Positions 16,623 through 23,795 of a stretch of 31,055 nucleotides of DNA are shown piece after piece. The position numbers and the translations under genes are program-made. The notes below the pieces were generated by a model, which was given only the letters and a program-made list of their open reading frames with translations, made no database searches and had not been told where the DNA came from. Source of the DNA: an uncultured Acidobacteriota bacterium (GTDB taxonomy: Bacteria; Acidobacteriota; Terriglobia; UBA7540); NCBI GenBank assembly GCA_937900045.1, contig CALCEB010000121.1:1-31055 (forward strand), given 5' to 3'. The stretch's first letter is position 1; the number at the start of each line of letters is the position of its first letter.

Positions 16623-17138
16623 GTTCAGCCCTCCTGCACAGCCTATGAAAAGCTTAAAACAAATTAACCATAGAGACCAGTATTCCTATGAACATTTCTT
16701 CAATAATACAAGCATGCATCCGGCGCCTTGCATCCTTCGGATGCAACCAAATTGCAGCTCATCGTGACCGGCCCTAACCCTGTTCACCTAAGGTCCGTTC
16801 GAGAATAACTGCACATCGTAGAATCCGGGCGCCTCACCCACCGCGTCGCAGTTTCTCCCCCGTTTGCGGGGAGCAGAAAACTGGACCCCACTTTCGTGGG
16901 GTTACAACAAAAACCAGCGTCGTGGACGGCGGAACTGAGCGGTATGCGTTATCCCATTTCCGGGCTTGCACCTTGGGCTGCTCACTGTCGGCCCCTCCAG
17001 GCCCGGGTCAAGTGGAAATGCCCAAAAGCGGGAACAAAGCCATTTTTTACGCTGTTTTTCCGCGCAAACCTTGTAACTTATTGATTATAAGTCAATTGCG
17101 TTGGTTTGTTCGAAAAATCTACATAACTTACGTATTAT
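16623..17138. other. Gene-free spacer with small hairpins and AT-rich right half
   Basis: No convincing gene. Two short hairpins stand side by side: CTCCCC/GGGGAG (16855-16872) and ACCCCAC-TTTC-GTGGGGT (16885-16902). From about 17040 the base composition becomes clearly AT-rich. TAACTTATTGATTAT (17074-17088) and TAACTTACGTATTAT (17124-17138) form an imperfect direct repeat 50 bp apart. Confidence 0.5.
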
Positions 17139-17372
17139 CTATGGGTTATCCGACTTTTCAATGGCTTTGATATTGGCTTTGAATCGCTTTGTTCCGTTCA
17201 ATTTATCCATGTTTTCAATGGATTGCAGACTTTTCCACAGGCAAAAAAGAATTGTTTTTTCTCCTCTTTTTTCTAGAACCCGCATTTTTACTGGTTCATT
17301 TGCATGCTCGCAATGGCTTTGTTCCTCGAGCGGCAAATTGGTCATCTTTTTCGATGTGGATCGGCCGGTCAT
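17139..17372 (-). CDS. Possible small basic protein, 77 residues
   Basis: Not recognised. The predicted product is hydrophilic and lysine-rich (KMRVLEKRGEKT, KRFKANIKAIEK) with one short hydrophobic stretch (ILFCLW) and two cysteines. Support comes from its upstream region: AAAGG six bases before the ATG, and a TTGACA promoter with a palindrome about 30-60 bp upstream. The AT-rich composition differs from every neighbouring gene, consistent with transfer or with this not being a gene. The opposite strand carries a competing 105-codon ORF (17101-17418) with no comparable start signals. Confidence 0.35.
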   Translation of the reverse strand: MTGRSTSKKMTNLPLEEQSHCEHANEPVKMRVLEKRGEKTILFCLWKSLQSIENMDKLNGTKRFKANIKAIEKSDNP

Positions 17373-17390
17373 GAGAAACCTTTCGAGGGA

Positions 17391-17433
17391 CGTGTACTAC
17401 ACGCATGTTACTCCATAAGTATATTATTGTCAA
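17391..17433 (-). promoter_or_regulatory. Candidate promoter plus palindrome upstream of the 17372-17139 ORF
   Basis: On the minus strand TTGACA (17433-17428) is followed after 17 bp by TAACAT (17410-17405). The perfect palindrome CGTGTA-C-TACACG (17391-17403) then covers the expected transcription start. The layout suggests a repressor-controlled promoter with a leader of under 30 bases. The region between the boxes contains AATAATATACT, also found at the fadA leader promoter. Confidence 0.45.
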
Positions 17434-17450
17434 GGACTTTGTGGCTTGGG

Positions 17451-17555
17451 TAGTGTCTCAGTTTCTTTGTTGTAGCGGCGCTCTATGAGCGCCGCACTTG
17501 TATCCTCAACGGTTTCCGGCGCTCATAGAGCGCCGCTACAGCAAAAGGGTGTCTA
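17451..17555. repeat. BIME-like palindromic repeat, family 1, copy 2
   Basis: The left edge is TAGTGTCTCAGTTTCTTTG, followed by GTAGCGGCGCTC-TAT-GAGCGCCGC, a perfect 9-3-9 hairpin. The right half mirrors it (GGCGCTCATAGAGCGCCGCTACAGCAA). It is almost identical to copy 3 about 1 kb away, and both flank the CAP-domain gene. Confidence 0.9.
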
Positions 17556-17748
17556 AAAGCCCTGCAATCAGCGGGGTTGAAACCCTGCCGTGACGGTTTC
17601 GGCGGCAAGATCGTGAGTAGTCCAAGCTAATGATCCTTCCGGCTTCTGCCGATAAGGTTCAGTAGGCAGGTGAACTTAGGCTTGGCGCGCTAAAGGGTGG
17701 CAACTCTGCCCACGCGACAGGATTTAGACGGAAACGGGAGTCTTTACC

Positions 17749-18396
17749 ATGAAGGTAAACAGGTGGAAGGCAGTACCCATCGGGTTTGCAGCCGCTTTGT
17801 TGATCTTAACGTCAGGTTGCCAGCTTTCCGGAACGCCCAAGCCCAAACCGGCTGCGAAACAGGCAACGGATAGCGTGGACAAGAAACATCCGCTGTTAAC
17901 GGCCTCGGCAGCGGCGCCGCAGTTCCCCCGCCCGGTCGCTTCTCCTTCCCAGGACAACGGTTCCTCTACCAACATTGATCTTCTTGAACGGCAGATGGTG
18001 GAACTGGTGAATGCCGATCGTCTTGACCCGGACAACCGGGCAGAAACCGGTGGCCGGGCCATGCCCCTACGGTGGGATCCCCGGCTGGCTCAGGCCGCCC
18101 GCACCCATTCGGAGGGAATGGCCTTGCGCCACATCCTCAGCCACTACGAACCCAATGGAGACTCTCCGGTGGAAAGGATTTACAAGGCGGGAATCCAGTG
18201 GGTGGCCATGGGAGAAAATATTGCCCAAAACCTCACGGTGGCGGAGGCCGAGGCCGCCTTGATGAATGAACCCCGGTTCCAGGCCAATCATCGCGGCAAT
18301 ATTCTGAGCAAGAAATACAATTCCATCGGCATCGGAATCGCCCGTGGAGCAGATGGCCGCTTCTACATCACTCAGGACTTTGCTGCGGAACCGTGA
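17749..18396 (+). CDS. CAP (SCP/PR-1-like) domain lipoprotein
   Basis: A 215-residue exported protein. The signal peptide ends in a lipobox (LTSGC, Cys24), so it should be lipid-anchored. A Pro/Ala/Lys-rich linker (25-75) precedes a bacterial CAP domain. The domain shows LVNADRL, LRWDPRLAQAARTHSEGMA, HILSH, GENIAQN, HRGNILSKKYNSIGIGIA and a final FYITQDFA strand. The His and Glu positions match the CAP cavity. Bacterial members (YkwD-like) have no settled activity; peptide or lipid binding are proposals. The 193-bp leader after copy 2 of the family 1 repeat contains several GC-rich hairpins that I cannot match to a known riboswitch. Confidence 0.9.
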   Translation: MKVNRWKAVPIGFAAALLILTSGCQLSGTPKPKPAAKQATDSVDKKHPLLTASAAAPQFPRPVASPSQDNGSSTNIDLLERQMVELVNADRLDPDNRAETGGRAMPLRWDPRLAQAARTHSEGMALRHILSHYEPNGDSPVERIYKAGIQWVAMGENIAQNLTVAEAEAALMNEPRFQANHRGNILSKKYNSIGIGIARGADGRFYITQDFAAEP

Positions 18397-18464
18397 TCGG
18401 GCTCGCGCATCCTCATAATAATATCGTCGTTGATTGAACCTTGCGCCCCAATAACGGTCGAAGA

Positions 18465-18570
18465 TAGTGTCTCAGTTTCTTTGCTGTAGCGGCGCTCTAT
18501 GAGCGCCGCAAACCGTTGAGAATACAAGTTCGGCGCTCATAGAGCGCCGCTACAGCAAACTGCGTCATTA
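18465..18570. repeat. BIME-like palindromic repeat, family 1, copy 3
   Basis: The left edge is TAGTGTCTCAGTTTCTTTGC, with the same perfect hairpin as copy 2. The right half ends GCCGCTACAGCAAACTGCGTCATTA. The spacer between the halves is inverted relative to copy 2 (CCGTTGAGAATACAAG against CTTGTATCCTCAACGG), so the element is inserted in the opposite orientation. Confidence 0.9.
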
Positions 18571-18672
18571 CCCGGTCGAAATGCCGTTGTTAGAAATGGT
18601 TAAAACCATGCCCTGACGGTACTCCCAGCGACTTAACATAGTAATATTAGGGAAGCTCTCAAATAATCCAGG

Positions 18673-20364
18673 TTAGCGAAACGACTCTTCCGGGGACGTC
18701 TCGTAGACTTCAGGACCTGCCAATGCCGCCTTGGCGCGCAACGGTTCCCCGCAGGATGATACCCGCCGCAAGCGATTCTGGTTGGCCGCGCCGACGAATG
18801 CCTTAAATAGAGGGTGAGGCTCAAGCGGCCGCGACTTGAATTCCGGGTGAAACTGGCAACCCAAAAACCACGGATGATCCCGGACCTCCACGATCTCCAC
18901 ATAAGTCCCATCCGGCGTAACTCCAGTGATGTCCAGACCGTGAGCCACCAGCATCTCCTCATATTCGCGGTTAAACTCGTAACGGTGTCGGTGACGTTCT
19001 GAAATCTCGGAGTTGCCGTAAGCCTGGAAGGCGAAAGAACCGGCTTTCAGCTTGGCGGCCCATGCACCGAGCCGCATGGTGCCGCCTAATTCATCTACGC
19101 CTCGAAGCTCGCGCAGTTTGTAGATCACGCGGTGAGCGGTGGCAGGGTCAAATTCGGAGCTGTCCGCATCGCGGAGGCCGCAAACATTCCTAGCAAATTC
19201 AATCACCGCGCACTGCATGCCCAAGCAGATTCCGAAAAAGGGCACTTTCCGCGTCCTCGCGTATTCAATGGCCCGTAACATGCCGGGAATGCCGCGTTTG
19301 CCGAAACCGCCCGGGACCAGGACGGCGTCCAGACCTTTCATCTGGTCTTCCCATTGGTCGCTTTCCAGCCCCTCGGCTTCCACCCACGCCAAGTTCACCT
19401 TCAAGCGGTGGGCTGCGCCGCCATGCACCAGCGCTTCATTCAAGCTCTTATAGGAATCCTGATATTCGACGTATTTCCCGACCATGCCGATGGTCACTTC
19501 AGCAGCCGGGTGGCTCAGCCGCTCGACCAAGTCTTCCCACCGCGTCATGGCCCGCTCGCCTGTCTGAAGCTTCAAGCGGGAAATGATTTGCGTATCCAAC
19601 CCCTCATTCGCCAAGGCCAGGGGAACTTCGTAGATGTTGCCTACATCTTTAGCGGTGATGACCGCTTCTTCCGGGACGCTGCAGAAGAGCGCGATCTTGG
19701 ACTTCAGGTCCGAAGAAAGGTAATGATCCGTGCGGCACAAGAGAATGTCCGGCTGAATACCAATCTCGCGCAAATCTTTCACGGAGTGCTGAGTGGGCTT
19801 GGTCTTCAGCTCCCCGGCGGCCTGGATGAACGGCACCAGGGTGACGTGGACAAAGACAACGTTGTCGCGGCCTTGCTCTTGGCGCATCTGGCGGATGGCT
19901 TCCAGAAATGGCAGCGATTCAATGTCGCCCACCGTGCCTCCCACTTCCACGATTACCACGTCAACGCCGTCCGAAATCTTCTTGACAGCGGATTTGATTT
20001 CATTGGTGACGTGGGGAATCACCTGCACGGTCTTGCCCAGATAATCGCCCCGGCGCTCCTTGGTGATGATCCGTTCGTAGATGCGGCCGGCGGTACAGTT
20101 ATTATCCCGCGTCATGCGGACATGGGTAAAACGCTCATAATGGCCCAAGTCGAGGTCGGTTTCGGCGCCGTCATCGGTGACGAAAACCTCGCCATGCTGG
20201 AAAGGGCTCATGGTGCCGGGATCGACGTTGAGATAAGGATCAAACTTCAGGAGCGTCACCCTCTGCCCGCGCGCTTCCAACAAACAGCCGATGGAAGCCG
20301 AAGCCAGTCCTTTGCCGAGAGAGCTTACAACTCCACCCGTAACAAAAACATATTTGGCCGCCAT
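18673..20364 (-). CDS. pyrG: CTP synthase (glutamine-hydrolysing)
   Basis: Makes CTP from UTP, ATP and glutamine in the cytoplasm. The 563-residue protein has the synthase domain first (KYVFVTGGVVSSLGKG with the nucleotide-binding loop, then KFDPYLNVDPGTMSPFQHGEV). The class I glutamine amidotransferase domain follows, with nucleophile Cys380 in GICLGMQ and His506/Glu508 in HPEF. AAGGGG lies 6-7 bases before the ATG. About 30 residues after the usual end (from NQNRL) are extra and rich in Arg, Ala, Ser and Glu. It stands alone, divergent from the YIP1-like gene. Confidence 0.98.
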   Translation of the reverse strand: MAAKYVFVTGGVVSSLGKGLASASIGCLLEARGQRVTLLKFDPYLNVDPGTMSPFQHGEVFVTDDGAETDLDLGHYERFTHVRMTRDNNCTAGRIYERIITKERRGDYLGKTVQVIPHVTNEIKSAVKKISDGVDVVIVEVGGTVGDIESLPFLEAIRQMRQEQGRDNVVFVHVTLVPFIQAAGELKTKPTQHSVKDLREIGIQPDILLCRTDHYLSSDLKSKIALFCSVPEEAVITAKDVGNIYEVPLALANEGLDTQIISRLKLQTGERAMTRWEDLVERLSHPAAEVTIGMVGKYVEYQDSYKSLNEALVHGGAAHRLKVNLAWVEAEGLESDQWEDQMKGLDAVLVPGGFGKRGIPGMLRAIEYARTRKVPFFGICLGMQCAVIEFARNVCGLRDADSSEFDPATAHRVIYKLRELRGVDELGGTMRLGAWAAKLKAGSFAFQAYGNSEISERHRHRYEFNREYEEMLVAHGLDITGVTPDGTYVEIVEVRDHPWFLGCQFHPEFKSRPLEPHPLFKAFVGAANQNRLRRVSSCGEPLRAKAALAGPEVYETSPEESFR

Positions 20365-20759
20365 GTTTGCCCCTTCTATGAGGTTGTTGATTGAGCCGGT
20401 TTATAAGCCAAAGGATGTGAATGAGCCGTTCGAACTTGAACCATCGAGCGGAAGAAAAGCCGCCGCCAAAACGTTTGTACCGAGGTCATAATCAAAAGGA
20501 AGGTATCGGTACGACCTATTATCCGGCTCAGGAAATGGCTTGTCAATGGAGAATTTTCGTTCCCACAATAACGGGCGGGACGCGCCGGCCGGTATTCTGC
20601 GGGGCCCGAGCCAACAGCTCGCCGCTTCTTCGGAATGACTGATTCCGTAGACTGGAAGACCTGCAAAGGGGTTCTTAGAAAAAAGATGGTAAATCCAGGG
20701 CAATTAGGAATAGAATGCAGCAAAAGTTTTCCTTAAATCAGCATAGGGGTGATCAGGCG
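20365..20759. other. Divergent spacer between pyrG and the YIP1-like gene
   Basis: About 395 bp that must hold the promoters of both divergent genes. I see no convincing ORF, repeat or recognisable RNA. Short ORFs on both strands lack ribosome sites and family motifs. Confidence 0.4.
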
Positions 20760-21509
20760 ATGGCCAATTCCGATCTCACGAACGCAATCCCCGCCGGGGG
20801 ACAGGACATGTCAACGGCGGGAAAACTTTTCGGAGTGATTTTCTCGCCGGGCGAGGCCTTTGAAGCGATTTCCTGCAAACCGGATTTCGTCGCGCCGTTG
20901 GTCGTACTGATTGCCGGATCGGTGGCCCTGACGGAATGTATGCTGGCCAAGATCGGCGCGGCTCAGATTGTCCGGAACGCCATCGCCCAGAGCAGCGGCG
21001 GCAAAAACATGACCCCGGACCAGATCGACCGTATCGCGGCCCAGGGAGCAAAGAATGTTGCCATCTTCACTCGCATCGTCGAATTCCTCGGCGTACCCAT
21101 CTTCCTGTTGATCGTGGCAGCCATCGCTTTGCTCATCGTGAACGCCATCTTTGGCAGTGAAATTAAGTTCAAAACCGCCTTTTCCATTTCCGCTTACGCC
21201 GACATTCCCTCGGTGCTCGCCAGCCTCATCGGGATTGTGATGATCTTCTTCGGCGACCCGTCCCACTTCGATCCAAATAATTTTCTGCCGACAAAGCCGT
21301 CATTTTTTATGGACCCCCAGCAAGTCCCCAAGCCCCTTTACGCTTTGGGTAGCTCCATAGACATTTTCTATTTCTGGTTCATGATCCTGCTCGCTGTCGG
21401 CCTTTCCACGGCGACCGGGAAGAAGGTCAAACCACTCCCCATTTTCCTGGGATTTTTTGTGGTCTGGGCGCTGATTACGGTGGCCCGGGTCGGGTTTGCG
21501 CTGATATGA
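20760..21509 (+). CDS. YIP1 family integral membrane protein
   Basis: A 249-residue inner-membrane protein with about five predicted transmembrane segments, including FVAPLVVLIAGSVAL, VPIFLLIVAAIALLIVNAI, DIPSVLASLIGIVMIFF, YFWFMILLAVGL and IFLGFFVVWALITV. The N-terminal pattern (LFGVIFSPGEAFEAI) is typical of bacterial YIP1/DUF1282 proteins, whose role is not established. The start at 20760 is preferred over 20715 because AGGGGTGAT lies just upstream and the family N-terminus follows shortly after. The gene ends about 60 bp before rsmA on the same strand, so the two may be cotranscribed. Confidence 0.85.
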   Translation: MANSDLTNAIPAGGQDMSTAGKLFGVIFSPGEAFEAISCKPDFVAPLVVLIAGSVALTECMLAKIGAAQIVRNAIAQSSGGKNMTPDQIDRIAAQGAKNVAIFTRIVEFLGVPIFLLIVAAIALLIVNAIFGSEIKFKTAFSISAYADIPSVLASLIGIVMIFFGDPSHFDPNNFLPTKPSFFMDPQQVPKPLYALGSSIDIFYFWFMILLAVGLSTATGKKVKPLPIFLGFFVVWALITVARVGFALI

Positions 21510-21572
21510 TGTACCACGCGCTTTCCCCCAGGCTGAACGCTTCGAGACCCCTATTCAGCAAACGCATTCCGG

Positions 21573-22382
21573 ATGCTTCGCAAAAAACCACGGCTCGGCC
21601 AGCACTTTCTGGTTGATCAGCAGCTTGCACGCCGTATCACCGAAGCCTCGGGCATTCGACCCGCCGACCTAGTGATTGAGATTGGTCCTGGCCGAGGCGC
21701 CATGACGCGCTTGCTGGCGGACCAATGCGCGCACCTGGTAGCCGTTGAAATTGACCCGGCGCTGGCCGCAAATCTGCGCACCGAATTTCAAAACGAGCCT
21801 CGAGTGGAAATTGTCCAAGCGGACATTCTTCAGACCGATCTCTCCGCTCAGGTGAGGGATCGCGGTTTCACACAGTGTTTGGTTTTTGGGAACCTGCCTT
21901 ACTACATCACCTCCCCGATCCTGCAACACATGTTCGGCTTTCAGCATTTCATTCGGGCTATGGCCACCCTGATCCAACTCGAGGTCGCGGAGCGCATCAC
22001 AGCCAAACCCGGCAGCCGGGATTATGGCTATCTCAGCGTTCTAGCGCAGCTCTACTCTTCCCCCCACATTACCCTGAAAATTTCTCCTGGCGCTTTTTCT
22101 CCGCCGCCTAACGTCACGTCGGCGCTGGTTCTGTTTCCAATGGTCCGGCGCTTCCCGGCGTGGGATGAGCAGACTCAAACCGGCTTCCTAGGTTTTGTGA
22201 AGCGAAGTTTCACCAGCAAGAGAAAGAACCTGCTGAACAACCTTTCCGGCCTCCGGCCCCGGACCCAATTGGAGCGGATACTGAAGAAGCTGGGTCTGCC
22301 GCTCACCGCGCGCGCCGAAGAAGTTAGTATCGACGAGCTGGCGCGACTCTATGAAACCTTGATGGCTCTTCCGGCTCCTTAG
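21573..22382 (+). CDS. rsmA: 16S rRNA dimethyladenosine transferase
   Basis: Dimethylates the two adjacent adenines in the 3'-terminal hairpin of 16S rRNA (A1518/A1519 in E. coli numbering) during small-subunit maturation. The 269-residue protein has the family opening KPRLGQHFL (residues 5-13). The SAM-binding motif EIGPGRG is at 36-42, Glu59 follows as the ribose ligand, and the catalytic NLPYY is at 107-111. The C-terminal helical domain carries KRSFTSKRKNLLNNL. Length is normal. The spacing after the YIP1-like gene is 63 bp. Confidence 0.97.
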   Translation: MLRKKPRLGQHFLVDQQLARRITEASGIRPADLVIEIGPGRGAMTRLLADQCAHLVAVEIDPALAANLRTEFQNEPRVEIVQADILQTDLSAQVRDRGFTQCLVFGNLPYYITSPILQHMFGFQHFIRAMATLIQLEVAERITAKPGSRDYGYLSVLAQLYSSPHITLKISPGAFSPPPNVTSALVLFPMVRRFPAWDEQTQTGFLGFVKRSFTSKRKNLLNNLSGLRPRTQLERILKKLGLPLTARAEEVSIDELARLYETLMALPAP

Positions 22383-22389
22383 AGGCTTG

Positions 22390-22520
22390 TCAGATAATAA
22401 CTGTTCCATTTCGGACCAAATACATCCCCTCACCCCTGCCCTCTCCCCGCAAGTGGGGAGAGGGTGACGCGAAGCGGCGGGTGAGGGGTGCCGGTTGGAA
22501 GATGGAACAGTTATTTCTGA
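22390..22520. repeat. MITE-like inverted-repeat element downstream of rsmA
   Basis: The outer ends AATAACTGTTCCAT (22396-22409) and ATGGAACAGTTATT (22502-22515) are perfect inverted repeats. The match extends outward with a one-base gap to about 20 bp. Inside are a nested CTCACCCC/GGGTGAGG pair and a central CTCTCCCCGC-AAGT-GGGGAGAG hairpin. The whole about 130-bp unit can fold into one long cruciform. There is no coding capacity. The rest of 22521-22860 holds only the degenerate family 1 repeat. Confidence 0.75.
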
Positions 22521-22673
22521 ACGGGCCCTTAGTGCGCGGGTCCCGGCCCTATTTGGATAACACAGGGTCGCTGAAGCCCAACTTGTTTCTACGAACAATT
22601 GTTGCCATTTTGTACATTCAATCACTTCCGTCTTCCCCCTTCTGCACGATCCGTCCCGACAGCGCCAACCGGG

Positions 22674-22758
22674 CAGTGGCGCAATTTGTAACGGCGCTCT
22701 ATGAGCACCGAACTTGGATCCTCAGCGGTTCCCGCCGCTCACAGAGCACTTCTACGGT
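22674..22758. repeat. BIME-like palindromic repeat, family 1, copy 4 (degenerate)
   Basis: AACGGCGCTCTATGAGCACCG on the left and CCGCCGCTCACAGAGCACTTCTACGG on the right align with copies 2 and 3 but carry many substitutions. It looks like an old copy. Confidence 0.6.
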
Positions 22759-22872
22759 CATAAGCATCAATGCTTTGGTTCAACCGGCATTTCGCTTAGG
22801 GCGGTGCGGTCACCTCAAGAAGAAGTTCTGGGATGCGCCCACTGAGTGTACAATAACGAGAAAGATGAAAAG

Positions 22873-22954
22873 CAAGGCGATGGAGTTCGCCTGAACCGTC
22901 CTCGTGGACTGATGACTCCTGGCGCGATCACGGGTGCCAGGAGTTTTTGTTTTT
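22873..22954 (+). ncRNA. Fluoride (crcB) riboswitch with transcription terminator
   Basis: The aptamer reads AAGGCGATGGAGTTCGCC, then AACCGTCC...GGACTGATGACTCCTG. These are the conserved segments of the fluoride riboswitch: GGCGATGG near the 5' end, the AACC stretch and the terminal GATGACTCCTG. GGAGT near 22882 can pair with ACTCC (22915-22919) in the ligand-bound fold. The same ACTCC begins the terminator stem ACTCCTGGC (22915-22923)/GCCAGGAGT (22936-22944), followed by TTTTTGTTTTT. The two folds exclude each other, giving anti-termination by fluoride. crcB begins 30 bp downstream, as known for this class. Confidence 0.93.
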
Positions 22955-22983
22955 ATGCAACCTGATGCGAAAGGTGATCAATC

Positions 22984-23355
22984 TTGAGAATTTTGCTGAT
23001 CTCAGTTTTCGGTTTGGCGGGTACGCTGGCGCGCTATGGTTTGCAAGGCCTGGTGCAGGAACACACACCGGGCGATTTCCCGATGGGAACGCTTGTGGTA
23101 AATTTGGCCGGTTGTCTTTTTCTGGGACTCATCGGTGAGTTTACTTTGAGACATATTTCTATTCCGCCCGAATGGCGCATCGGTATCACCACCGGCTTTT
23201 TCGGCGCATTCACGACCTTTTCTACTTTTACCTGGGAAAGCGCCCACCTTCTGCAAGACGGCGAGTGGACCAAAGCAGGACTCTACATCGGCATCAGTTT
23301 GGCGGGTGGCCTTATCGCAATCCTGACAGGGATGCGGCTTGCCGACGCGGCTTGA
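22984..23355 (+). CDS. crcB: Fluoride channel/exporter CrcB (Fluc)
   Basis: A 123-residue membrane protein that dimerises in antiparallel fashion to let fluoride leave the cell. It has four hydrophobic segments and the family motifs ARYGLQ, LVVNLAGCLFLG (conserved Asn) and GFFGAFTTFSTFTWE, which includes the pore Phe and Thr residues and the central sodium site. The start appears to be TTG at 22984, preceded by AAGGTGAT. The nearest ATG (22964) is out of frame. Expression is controlled by the riboswitch just upstream. A DUF190 gene follows after 10 bp in the same operon. Confidence 0.95.
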   Translation: MRILLISVFGLAGTLARYGLQGLVQEHTPGDFPMGTLVVNLAGCLFLGLIGEFTLRHISIPPEWRIGITTGFFGAFTTFSTFTWESAHLLQDGEWTKAGLYIGISLAGGLIAILTGMRLADAA

Positions 23356-23365
23356 GAGGTGAACA

Positions 23366-23707
23366 GTGCATGAACGGTTCGAAGGCGAAAAAACGCTGAT
23401 GCGTGTCTACCTGGGCGAATCCGACAAATGGCATGGAAAGAACCTGTTTGAAGAGATTGTTCAATGGCTCCGCCGGGAGAAATTTTCCGGAGTCACGGTG
23501 CTGAGAGGCATCACCGGCTTCGGTTCAACCAGCCGCGTCCATTCAGAAAAAATCCTCCGGCTCTCGCAAGACCTGCCGGTCGTGATTGAGGTCGTGGAGA
23601 CCGCCGAACGTATTCAACAAATCCTTCCCCGCCTGGACGAAATGCTGGACGGCGGAATGATTACGATGGAGAAGGTGCAGGTGATCCTCTACCGGCCCAA
23701 TAAATGA
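23366..23707 (+). CDS. DUF190 family protein (PII-like) in the fluoride operon
   Basis: A 113-residue soluble protein of the DUF190 family, which has a ferredoxin-like fold related to PII signal proteins. Typical family segments are RVYLGESDKWHGKNLFEEIV, GVTVLRGITGFGS and LPVVIEVVETAERI. The GTG start at 23366 has AGAGGTG just upstream; a later in-frame ATG (RVYLGE...) is possible. It lies 10 bp after crcB and so behind the same fluoride riboswitch. Such linkage is common, which implies a supporting role in fluoride resistance, but no activity is established for the family. Confidence 0.9.
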   Translation: MHERFEGEKTLMRVYLGESDKWHGKNLFEEIVQWLRREKFSGVTVLRGITGFGSTSRVHSEKILRLSQDLPVVIEVVETAERIQQILPRLDEMLDGGMITMEKVQVILYRPNK

Positions 23708-23795
23708 TGGTGGTTATCGGCCTCGGCTCCCCTATCTCCCTGCAATTCCACACCCCTCAAGCTGCCTTTGCCGCTCCTGCCCTTACTGAGTTAAG

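Noticed and set aside
17101..17418. 105-codon plus-strand ORF in the AT-rich islet
   Set aside because: No ribosome site or promoter and a Ser/Phe/Arg-rich product; the minus-strand ORF has better start signals.
17556..17748. Riboswitch (c-di-GMP or similar) upstream of the CAP-domain gene
   Set aside because: Several hairpins exist, but the conserved core sequences of c-di-GMP, TPP, cobalamin, glycine and SAM classes could not be found.
17451..18570. CRISPR-like interpretation of the repeated palindromes
   Set aside because: The copies are widely spaced, inverted, differ in length and flank genes; there are no regular spacers and no cas genes.
19354..20394. 346-codon plus-strand ORF
   Set aside because: Antisense to pyrG; composition and lack of motifs mark it as a shadow.
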